Assembly: GCA_017633255.1 (NCBI GenBank)
Contig: JAGBPS010000002.1
Span: 48,599-112,598, forward strand
Source: Bacteroidales bacterium
Lineage (GTDB): Bacteria > Bacteroidota > Bacteroidia > Bacteroidales > WCHB1-69
Direction: 5' to 3'
DNA: 64,000 nucleotides
The notes beneath the pieces are model-generated. The model did not search any database and was not told the DNA's origin. It saw only the letters and a list, made by a program, of their open reading frames with translations. This document shows, piece by piece, positions 44,658-52,177 of this stretch. The stretch's first letter is position 1, and each line of letters begins with the position of its first letter. Both the position numbers and the translations under genes were made by a program.

Positions 44658-45848
44658 ATGGCAAAGCGAAACCGATATCAGAAAAGCCAGAAGAAAAACA
44701 AGCTTTCCATTGTGGGGAAGATTCTGAAGTTGCTGCTGATTGTGGCGAATGCACTGGTTGCATTGTCTTTGTTGATGGCTTTCTTGTCGGCATATCTGCC
44801 CCCGTCACTCAGCATGACAGCCAGCTATTGTGGCTTGGCATTTCCGTATTTGCTGATGGCCAACCTGGGTTTTGTCGTGCTGTGGCTGTTTATTGATTAT
44901 CGCTTCACACTGGTCTCCTTGAGTATGGTCTTGCTGAATATCAACAATATTGACCGTACTTTCCAGCTTCGCCCTACGGAAAAACCTTCGGTATGCGCAA
45001 ACTGCGTGAAGGTGATGAGTTATAATGCCAAGTTGTTTGGCCTGTATGACGAGGAAACCAAAATCATGCGTGATATCAAGCGGAACCAGGTATATGCGCT
45101 TTTTGAACGGGAGCGTCCTGAAATTCTTTGTGTGCAGGAGTATTTCTACGATGGCAGTGGCAAATTGAAATTCCCCACCACCGATACAATTATGCAGATT
45201 TTGCGTTTGGATAATCAGAAACGCAACTGTTACCAGTATTTTCCGGTAAACAACAAAGCTAAGGATTATCACTACGGCATGGCGATTTTCAGCCGCTACA
45301 GAATCTTGGACGGAGACTGTGTTTATACCAACGACAGCTCAACCAATGCCGCGGTGTATGTGGATGTAAAGTATAAGTCCGATACGCTGAGAATTTATAA
45401 TGTCCACCTGGCTTCCATGCACATGGATGCGGATGATTACGCCATGGGTAAAGAAATCGCCTCCCGGGGAATGGATGACCCGAATTTGGACAAAAAAGCG
45501 AAACTGTTGTCCAAAAAAGTGGAGAAGGCTTTCCTTGAAAGGCAGGAGCAGGCCCGTGCCTTGCGCGCCCATATCGACAGCTGCCGTTATCCAATTATTA
45601 TTTGTGGCGATTTCAATGATTCCCCGGTGTCGTATGCTTATCACAAAGTGGGACATGGCCTGAAGGATGCATTCCGAGCGAGTGGGGGAGGACGCGGCAA
45701 AACCTATAATGGCGAGGCTTTCCCGTCGTTCCGTATCGACTATATCTTCCACGATGACCGATTCAAAAGTTTCGGTTATACCACCTATGATTCGTTAAAG
45801 GTCTCCGACCATTACCCGATTTGGACGAATATCTCACTTCTGAAATGA
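44658..45848 (+). CDS. Membrane-anchored endonuclease/exonuclease/phosphatase (EEP) family protein
   Basis: N-terminal basic segment and about three membrane helices (residues 20-100) precede an EEP catalytic domain. Motifs: VMSYNAKLFGLYDEET (Asn and metal site), EILCVQEYFYDG (metal-binding Glu), IYNVHLASMH, IIICGDFNDSPVSYAY (Asp-Asn pair), FRIDYIFHDDRF and KVSDHYPIWT (catalytic His). Such proteins hydrolyse phosphodiesters in nucleic acids or lipids; the substrate here is unknown. Being membrane-bound it may act in the periplasm. Its stop overlaps the start of the DUF4369 lipoprotein gene. Confidence 0.9.
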   Translation: MAKRNRYQKSQKKNKLSIVGKILKLLLIVANALVALSLLMAFLSAYLPPSLSMTASYCGLAFPYLLMANLGFVVLWLFIDYRFTLVSLSMVLLNINNIDRTFQLRPTEKPSVCANCVKVMSYNAKLFGLYDEETKIMRDIKRNQVYALFERERPEILCVQEYFYDGSGKLKFPTTDTIMQILRLDNQKRNCYQYFPVNNKAKDYHYGMAIFSRYRILDGDCVYTNDSSTNAAVYVDVKYKSDTLRIYNVHLASMHMDADDYAMGKEIASRGMDDPNLDKKAKLLSKKVEKAFLERQEQARALRAHIDSCRYPIIICGDFNDSPVSYAYHKVGHGLKDAFRASGGGRGKTYNGEAFPSFRIDYIFHDDRFKSFGYTTYDSLKVSDHYPIWTNISLLK

Positions 45849-46549
45849 AAAAACTGAGTCTCTTCTTGCTGCTGTTTTCTTTCTTGCTTTCATGTTCCCG
45901 CATGAATACTGTGGAGTTGTCGGGAGAACTGGAGCATGGCAATGGCAGGGTGTTGCACCTCTCACTGCTTACCGCCGAGGGTTTGCAAGCGCTTGACTCG
46001 GTTGTGGTGCGACATAATTCCTTCCGTTTTAAGTTGAAAGCCGATGAGGTGGAATGGTTGGAGGCAGGGCAGCCGGTTTTCTTGCAATTGTCGTTCACTC
46101 CTGATAATGGTCTGACCACCTTGGCTCGTGGCGGGGAAAGCGTGCACCTCAAGGCAGATGCCAACCAGCTGGTGTCGTCATATCGTGTAAGTGGACCGAA
46201 GGATGCCCGCTTGATGTGGGAGTTGGACAGCGCATTGGCCTCGTTTGTCCGTTGCACAGATACCCTTCTTCAGATATACCATTATTACATGGATGTCGAT
46301 AGTATGCGCGGTGCGGTGGAACAACGTTATAACAAAGAGGTGGAGAACCATCGGCAGTATTTGCGGGGCTTTATCCAGTCTCATCCGCAGTCGTTCAGCA
46401 CCATGATCGCTTTTTACCAGGGCTATAATAATTTGCGTTTTTTTGATGAAACAGAGGATGCGGATTTGCTGCGTTCACTGACAGATTCACTGGCTTTCTA
46501 TTATCCTAATAGTCAGTATGTGAGATATTTGCAATCAAGAATCAGGTAG
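45845..46549 (+). CDS. DUF4369-like lipoprotein (234 aa)
   Basis: I chose ATG 45845 because it starts a lipoprotein signal (MKKLSLFLLLFSFLLSC, lipobox LLSC) and overlaps the preceding stop (ATGA). The N-terminal 110 residues look like the DUF4369 beta domain (VELSGELEHGNGRVLHLSLL ... LDSVVVRHNSFRFKLKADEV) that usually precedes a thioredoxin-like domain in Bacteroidota. Here the C-terminal half is helical (MWELDSALASFVRCTDTLLQ ... FIQSHPQSFSTMIAFYQGY) and no CxxC motif follows, so the thioredoxin part is absent. An envelope lipoprotein of unknown role. Confidence 0.8.
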   Translation: MKKLSLFLLLFSFLLSCSRMNTVELSGELEHGNGRVLHLSLLTAEGLQALDSVVVRHNSFRFKLKADEVEWLEAGQPVFLQLSFTPDNGLTTLARGGESVHLKADANQLVSSYRVSGPKDARLMWELDSALASFVRCTDTLLQIYHYYMDVDSMRGAVEQRYNKEVENHRQYLRGFIQSHPQSFSTMIAFYQGYNNLRFFDETEDADLLRSLTDSLAFYYPNSQYVRYLQSRIR

Positions 46550-46553
46550 GTTT

Positions 46554-46578
46554 GTAGAGACGTTTCCTGAAACGTTTC
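46554..46578. repeat. Palindromic dispersed repeat, intergenic copy
   Basis: GTAGAGACGTTTCCTGAAAC and the following CGT match the copy inside the epimerase-like gene at 13501; the last bases differ (GTTTC instead of GTCTC). It follows the lipoprotein stop by 4 bases and could act as a terminator hairpin. Confidence 0.75.
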
Positions 46579-46592
46579 CGCATTTCGCAGAA

Positions 46593-46618
46593 ATAATTTC
46601 ATCAATTGGTGAAATTAT
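46593..46618. promoter_or_regulatory. 26-base near-perfect palindrome over the buk promoter
   Basis: ATAATTTCATCAA and TTGGTGAAATTAT are half-sites matching at 12 of 13 positions. The right half contains the -33 TTGG of the buk promoter, the place where a repressor would block transcription. Regulator unknown. Confidence 0.55.
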
Positions 46619-46639
46619 CAGGATATTTATGTAACTTTG
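46606..46639 (+). promoter_or_regulatory. Promoter for buk-nadK
   Basis: TTGG (from 46606) and TAACTTTG (46632-46639) are separated by about 23 bases, matching the Bacteroidota -33/-7 pattern, 37 bases before the buk start. Confidence 0.6.
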
Positions 46640-46675
46640 CACACGGAAAAATATTAATAACAAAACAATATAATT

Positions 46676-47749
46676 ATGAAGCATTTGATTTTAGCTATCA
46701 ATCCCGGTTCAACTTCTACCAAAATCGCTGTTTTCGACCAGATGCAGCAAGTGTTCCTGAAGAATATCAAGCATACAACTGAACAGCTTTCCGTGTTTGG
46801 TTCTATCGCCGATCAGTATGATTTCAGAAAAAACACCATTCTGGAAGAATTGAAAAATAATAATATCAATCTGGATGAAATTGCGGTGGTGATGGGCCGT
46901 GGCGGTTTGGTGAAACCATTAACCTCCGGTGTTTATCGTGTCAATGATTTGATGAAGAAACACTTGCGTGAAGGTTACAACGGCCAGCATGCTTGCAACC
47001 TGGGTGGTTTGATTGCCGACAGTATCGCCAAATCCATTGGTCTGGAAGAAGCTTATATCGCTGACCCAGTGGTGGTGGACGAGTTCGAGGAAGTTGCCCG
47101 TATTTCCGGTCATCCCAAATTCGAGAGATTGTCCATTTTCCATGCTTTGAACCAGAAGGCCATCTCCAGAATGTATGCCAATGACAATGGCAAGAAGTAT
47201 GAAGAGCTGAACCTGATTGTGGCTCACATGGGTGGCGGTGTCAGCGTGGGTGCCCACAAGGAAGGCCGTGTGATTGATGTGAATCAGGCTCTTGATGGCG
47301 AAGGTCCGTTCTCTCCCGAGCGCTCTGGAACCCTCCCGATGAACCAGATTATCGATGTTTGCTTCAGTGGTAAATATACTTATGAAGAAGTGAAGAAGAT
47401 GATTGTGGGTCAGGGCGGTTATGTGGCTTATTTCGGTGTCAACGATGCCTACGCTATCGAGAAAGCCGCACTGGAAGGCGACAAGAAAGCCGACCTGCTG
47501 GAAGAGGCTATGGCTTATCAGGTGGCCAAGTATATTGGCGAAGCCGCTGCAGTGTTGAAAGGCAAGGTGGACGCTATCATCCTGACTGGCGGTATCGCTT
47601 ACGGTGTGCCCGTGGTGAACCGTATCAAGAAATACATCTCCTGGATTGCTCCTGTGGCTGTTTATCCGGGCGAAGATGAAATGAAGGCTTTGGCCATGAA
47701 CGCCAATATGATTCTGGATGGCGAAATCCAGGTGAAAGAATACGCATAG
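46676..47749 (+). CDS. buk: Butyrate kinase
   Basis: ASKHA-fold kinase interconverting butyryl phosphate plus ADP and butyrate plus ATP; in Bacteroidales it may also act on branched-chain acids. The 357 residues show LAINPGSTSTKIAVFD (phosphate-1 loop), VVMGRGGLVKPLTSGVYRVN, ADPVVVDEFEEVARISGHP, VAHMGGGVSVGAHKEGRVID and IILTGGIAYGVPVVNRI. The usual partner gene ptb is not adjacent; instead nadK follows with a one-base overlap. Expression may be controlled through the palindrome over its promoter. Confidence 0.95.
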   Translation: MKHLILAINPGSTSTKIAVFDQMQQVFLKNIKHTTEQLSVFGSIADQYDFRKNTILEELKNNNINLDEIAVVMGRGGLVKPLTSGVYRVNDLMKKHLREGYNGQHACNLGGLIADSIAKSIGLEEAYIADPVVVDEFEEVARISGHPKFERLSIFHALNQKAISRMYANDNGKKYEELNLIVAHMGGGVSVGAHKEGRVIDVNQALDGEGPFSPERSGTLPMNQIIDVCFSGKYTYEEVKKMIVGQGGYVAYFGVNDAYAIEKAALEGDKKADLLEEAMAYQVAKYIGEAAAVLKGKVDAIILTGGIAYGVPVVNRIKKYISWIAPVAVYPGEDEMKALAMNANMILDGEIQVKEYA

Positions 47750-48630
47750 TGAGATTCGCGGTTTACAGTCGCTATAATGAGGATAACGATACCCTCTTGT
47801 TTATCCGGGAGGTTTTGACAACGCTGGTGTCGTGTGGCTGCGAATTGCTGCTGCACCGGCATTGTGAGAATCTGCCGAGCGAGGGGGCGTCGTTTCCTTT
47901 CTTTGAGGGTCACGAGGACTTGGCCGCATGCGGACCCGTGGATTTTCTCCTTTCTTTCGGAGGAGACGGTACTTTTATTGATGCGGCCAATCTTGTCGGT
48001 GACTTGAAAATCCCCCTTTTGGGTATCAACACAGGCAGAGTGGGTTTCCTGACCGCCATTAACCGGAATAACTACCAGTTGTGTTTCCAAAAATTGCTTC
48101 AAGGGCAATATGTGCTTGAAAATCGTTCGCTTTTGCATCTGGACTGTACAGGCCCGCTGGATATCGACTGCGATTTTGCCCTGAATGATATCACGGTTCG
48201 CACTTCCGATGAGAACTCTATCAGTGCCATCAAAGTATGGGTGGGGCAGAAGCCGGTCAATACTTACTGGGGCGACGGACTGATTATCTCCACGCCGACG
48301 GGTTCCACGGCCTATTCACTGAGTTGCGGAGGCCCTATCATTGTGCCTGATGCCAACGTGAATGTGCTGACCCCCATTGCCTCGCATACACTGGCCGTCC
48401 GCCCGATGGTCATTTCCGCTGACGAGGATATCCGTATTGTGGTGGAAAGCCGGAACAACACTTTCTCGCTGGCTCTCGACTCCCGTCGTGTGGTGGTGGA
48501 GAATCCTGTGGAACTGCATATTTCCAAAGAGAAATTCCAAATCAAAACTGTGCTGTTCGAGGACACCGACTTTTACCGCACCATCCGCGAGAAACTGCTC
48601 TGGGGGATTGATAAGCGGAATCTGGTGTGA
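47749..48630 (+). CDS. nadK: NAD kinase
   Basis: Phosphorylates NAD to NADP with ATP. The start is GTG 47749, sharing its G with the buk stop (TAGTG), so translation is likely coupled. The key motif LSFGGDGTFIDAANLV is at about residues 64-79, followed by GINTGRVGFLTAI, ALNDITVRTSDENSI (NE/D motif variant), GDGLIISTPTGSTAYSLSCGGPI and LAVRPMVIS. The 293-residue length is typical. Just after its stop begins a 240-base repeat array. Confidence 0.95.
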   Translation: MRFAVYSRYNEDNDTLLFIREVLTTLVSCGCELLLHRHCENLPSEGASFPFFEGHEDLAACGPVDFLLSFGGDGTFIDAANLVGDLKIPLLGINTGRVGFLTAINRNNYQLCFQKLLQGQYVLENRSLLHLDCTGPLDIDCDFALNDITVRTSDENSISAIKVWVGQKPVNTYWGDGLIISTPTGSTAYSLSCGGPIIVPDANVNVLTPIASHTLAVRPMVISADEDIRIVVESRNNTFSLALDSRRVVVENPVELHISKEKFQIKTVLFEDTDFYRTIREKLLWGIDKRNLV

Positions 48631-48633
48631 AAC

Positions 48634-48876
48634 GGGAAGACGCTCGCTTTGCTCGCTCGTGAAGTCACTCACTGCGTTCGCTCGAGAAGTCGCTCATTTC
48701 ATTCGCTCGGTTATACGATATTGTCTATCCGTCTGTCCGTCTTCCCGAGTACACGCAGTGCATGTCTTATCGTCTTATCGCCTTCTCGTCTCACCGAGTA
48801 CACGCAGTGTACGACTCCCCGAATGCACGTAGTGCATGTCTCCCCGAGCGAACGGAGTGAGCGTCTCCCCGCACCC
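48634..48876. repeat. Long CTCCCC/CTTCCC-type repeat array
   Basis: The largest copy of this family fills most of the 374-base gap 48631-49004. About nine units alternate a pyrimidine spacer (GTCTTCCC, GTCTCCCC, GACTCCCC) with either GAGCGAACGGAGTGAGC-type text or true hairpins (GTACAC GCA GTGTAC; TGCAC GTA GTGCA). The first half is in the opposite orientation to the second. The rest of the gap is AT-rich with the secDF promoter. Confidence 0.75.
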
Positions 48877-48914
48877 TAAAAATCCCTTCCTAAAACTTAT
48901 TTTAAAATAATCCT

Positions 48915-48944
48915 TGCGCATATCAATATATTTTGTATATTTGC
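48915..48944 (+). promoter_or_regulatory. Promoter for secDF
   Basis: TTG at 48915-48917 and TATATTTG (48937-48944) have a 19-base spacer, a good Bacteroidota promoter, 60 bases before the start codon. Confidence 0.65.
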
Positions 48945-49004
48945 AAGCTAAAATTTTACTATGGTGAATAAATCTAAATTATTAATAATCAAATAAATAA
49001 AACA

Positions 49005-52000
49005 ATGCGTAACAAAGGTTTAATTCTGTTTTTTACAATACTTCTTGCATTAGTTTGCTTGTATTGTTTGTCATTCTCCTTCGTAACATGGCGTGTGGGA
49101 CAGAAAGCCAAGGCTTTTGCCAATGATCCTGCTGCTATTGAAGAAGTGAAAAAAGCCGCTAACGGTGACGTGATGCGTGAGAATTACCTGGTTGACTCTT
49201 TGTTGTCCAGCAGAGAACAGTATTATCTCTCCAACATGAATGACTCTGTCATTTATCTGGGTAATACTTACAGAGACTGCAAATACAAAGAAATTAACCT
49301 GGGTTTGGACTTGAAGGGTGGTATGAACGTAACCCTCGAAATCTCTATTCCTGATGTGGTTCATAGCTTGGCTGTCAATACCGAAGATCAGTTGTTCACC
49401 AACACCTTCGAGAAAGCTAACGCCAAGTATGTGGCCGACGGTGGTGATTTCATCGACATTTTTGTGAATACGTTCAACCAGGAGAAAGCCGCTCTCGGTT
49501 TGGAGAACGCCAATCTTCGTACTTATTTCGGAGAACGTTCCGGTATCAAGAATGCCAGCGATGCACAGATTGTTGAATTTATCAAAACAGAGTCCGGCGA
49601 AATCGTTGACCGTACTTTCAAGATCCTCCGTACCCGTATTGACCGCTTTGGTGTGGCACAGCCTAACCTCCAGCGTCTGCAGGGTGGCCGTATCCTCGTG
49701 GAACTTCCTGGTATCAAGGAACCCGAGCGTGTGACCGACCTGTTGAAGAGCACCGCTAAACTGGAGTTCTGGGAAGTGTATAACGACCCAGTGAACGGCA
49801 AGTCCATCCAGCAGCGTTTTTATGAGGCTGATGCTCAGCTGGCTAAGGAAATGAAGTCCAAAGAAACTGCCGCCGAGCAATTGGCTGCCGCTACACAAAC
49901 TGCTGAGGCTACCGAAGCTGACACCACCGTGGCAGAGACAAGTTCTTTGGAAGCTCAGTTGGGTGTTGCAGAAGAGGATGAGGACGAAGACGAAGAAATC
50001 GACACCCGCATGGGTGCTATCATGAGCAAGGCTGTGGCTGGTTCTGATGGTCTGGTGATTGGCTATTTCAAGGAAGCTGATGTGAAAGACATCGATGCTA
50101 TGCTGCCCGACTTGCAGCGCATTTTGGGCGACAAGAGCGCTGTTTTCTATTGGGGTTCCGCTGAAAAGCGTTTCAACAACGCTATGCCTTTGGTTCCTTT
50201 GAAAAAGAACAACGACCGTATTGGTCCGAAATTGAGTTCCGAGACTATCGGTGGTGCACGCGTGGTGCGTTCCGCTCGTCAGGATGTGGATCAGAACAAC
50301 CGCGTGGTGGTGACCATGTCAATGGAAGACCAGGCTGCCGACGAATGGCGTAAGATTACCCGCGCTGCTGTGGATAATAAATCTAAGGTAACCTGCATTG
50401 CTATCGTGTTGGATAACTTTGTATATTCTTATCCGAGCATCCGTAGTGAGATTCCTAACGGTAATTCTGAAATTTCCGGTAACTTCACCATCGATGAGGC
50501 TAAGGACTTGGCAACCGTGTTGAACTCCGGTAACCTCGAAGCTCAGGTGAATATCGTACAGTCCGAAGTGGTTGGTCCTACCTTGGGTAAGGAATCCATC
50601 CGTTCAGGTTTGCTGTCCTTCGTACTGGCATTCGTGCTCGTATTGGTCTATATGATTCTCTATTATAACCGCGCTGGTTGGGTGGCTGATATCGCCTTGT
50701 TCACCAACGTGTTCTTCATCATGGGTGTGCTCGCTTCTCTGGGCGCTGTGTTGACTCTGCCTGGTATCGCAGGTTTGGTGTTGACCTTGGGTATGGCTGT
50801 GGATGCCAACGTGTTGATTTTTGAGCGTGTCCGTGAGGAAATGCGTGCCGGCAAGGGCAGCAGAGTGGCCGTTGAGGAAGGTTACAAGAATGCTTACTCC
50901 GCTATCATCGACGGTAACGTCACTACCTTGATTACCGCTATTATCCTTTATATTTTCGGTTCAGGTCCTGTTCAGGGTTTCGCAACTACCTTGGCTATCG
51001 GTATCCTGTCCTCACTGTTCACCGCTATTTTCGTAGCCCGTCTGATTTTCGAAAGACGTTTGGCTAAGGGTAAAGAAATCACTTTCGGTAATCAGTTCAC
51101 CATGAACACTTTCAGAAACGCTCATTTCGATTTCTTGAAAGTGAGAAAAATTTGCTACGCTATCTCAGGTACTTTGATTGTTATCTCCTTGATTTCATTC
51201 TGTACTTTGAAATTACAGCCCGGTATCGACTTCACCGGTGGTAGAAACTATGTGGTTCGCTTCGACCAGGAAGTGAAAACCAATGAGGTCCGTTCCGCTG
51301 TGGCAGCCGAATTCGGTGGTAATCCTGAAGTGAAGACCTTCGGTGGTAACGACCAAGTCCGTATCACTACCAACTACAAGATCGACAGCAATGATCCCGC
51401 CGTGGATAAAGAATGCGAAAAGAAATTGTATAACGCTTTGAAGGGTTTCTATCAGAAAACTTCCATCACAGAGTCTGAATTTACCCAGCAGGTTGATCCT
51501 CGTGGTATCCAGAGCTCTCAGAAAGTACAGCCCACCATCGCAAGCGAATTGTTGTGGGATGCTATCTGGGCCGTTTTGGTATCTCTCGTGTTGATTTTCA
51601 TCTATATCGCTATCCGTTTCAAGAACTGGCAGTTCGGTATGGGTGGTGTGATCGCTTTGGTTCACGACTCCTTGCTGACAATCGGTTTGTTCTCATTGTT
51701 CTACAAGGTGATGCCGTTCTCCATGGAGATTGACCAGTCCTTCATCGCCGCTATCCTGACGGTAATTGGTTACTCTATCAACAACGTCGTAATCATCTTC
51801 GACCGTGTTCGTGAGAACTTGGCTCTGTATCCGAAACGTGATAACTACGACAACTTCAACGCCGCTATCAACAGCACTTTGGGCCGTACGGTGAACACCG
51901 GTGGTACCACCCTCGTGGTGTTACTCGCTATCTTCATCTTCGGTGGTGAAGTAATCCGTGGTTTCGTCTTCGCAATGTTCGCTGGTATCCTGATAGGTAC

Positions 52001-52091
52001 TTATTCAGGTATCTTCGTTTCCAACCCCTTGGCTTACGATATGCTGAAGTCAAAGAAGAATGTGAACAGAGCGAAAGTTGAGTTGAAATAA
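49005..52091 (+). CDS. secDF: Protein translocase subunit SecDF (fused)
   Basis: Uses the proton gradient to pull exported proteins through SecYEG. SecD and SecF are one 1028-residue protein, as is usual in Bacteroidota. The SecD half begins with one helix and the D1 motif INLGLDLKGGMNVTLE (about 98-113), has an acidic linker (EEDEDEDEEIDT, about 325) and six-helix RND segments including GIAGLVLTLGMAVDANVLIFERVREEMRAG. The SecF half starts near residue 705 (FDFLKVRKICYAISG), with PGIDFTGGRNYVV, VIGYSINNVVIIFDRVREN and RTVNTGGTTLVVLLAIFIFGG. It has its own promoter and terminator. Confidence 0.97.
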   Translation: MRNKGLILFFTILLALVCLYCLSFSFVTWRVGQKAKAFANDPAAIEEVKKAANGDVMRENYLVDSLLSSREQYYLSNMNDSVIYLGNTYRDCKYKEINLGLDLKGGMNVTLEISIPDVVHSLAVNTEDQLFTNTFEKANAKYVADGGDFIDIFVNTFNQEKAALGLENANLRTYFGERSGIKNASDAQIVEFIKTESGEIVDRTFKILRTRIDRFGVAQPNLQRLQGGRILVELPGIKEPERVTDLLKSTAKLEFWEVYNDPVNGKSIQQRFYEADAQLAKEMKSKETAAEQLAAATQTAEATEADTTVAETSSLEAQLGVAEEDEDEDEEIDTRMGAIMSKAVAGSDGLVIGYFKEADVKDIDAMLPDLQRILGDKSAVFYWGSAEKRFNNAMPLVPLKKNNDRIGPKLSSETIGGARVVRSARQDVDQNNRVVVTMSMEDQAADEWRKITRAAVDNKSKVTCIAIVLDNFVYSYPSIRSEIPNGNSEISGNFTIDEAKDLATVLNSGNLEAQVNIVQSEVVGPTLGKESIRSGLLSFVLAFVLVLVYMILYYNRAGWVADIALFTNVFFIMGVLASLGAVLTLPGIAGLVLTLGMAVDANVLIFERVREEMRAGKGSRVAVEEGYKNAYSAIIDGNVTTLITAIILYIFGSGPVQGFATTLAIGILSSLFTAIFVARLIFERRLAKGKEITFGNQFTMNTFRNAHFDFLKVRKICYAISGTLIVISLISFCTLKLQPGIDFTGGRNYVVRFDQEVKTNEVRSAVAAEFGGNPEVKTFGGNDQVRITTNYKIDSNDPAVDKECEKKLYNALKGFYQKTSITESEFTQQVDPRGIQSSQKVQPTIASELLWDAIWAVLVSLVLIFIYIAIRFKNWQFGMGGVIALVHDSLLTIGLFSLFYKVMPFSMEIDQSFIAAILTVIGYSINNVVIIFDRVRENLALYPKRDNYDNFNAAINSTLGRTVNTGGTTLVVLLAIFIFGGEVIRGFVFAMFAGILIGTYSGIFVSNPLAYDMLKSKKNVNRAKVELK

Positions 52092-52099
52092 AAAATGAA

Positions 52100-52142
52100 A
52101 AAAATAATTGAGGAGGCGCTTGTTTTCTCAATTATTTTTTTT
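52100..52142 (+). terminator. Terminator after secDF
   Basis: AAAAATAATTGAG (52100-52112) pairs with CTCAATTATTTTT (52127-52139) around a 14-base loop and runs into a T tract. It begins 8 bases after the secDF stop. Confidence 0.65.
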
Positions 52143-52177
52143 AATTTAGCACCCTCAAATTTGAAAAGTGTAATTTT

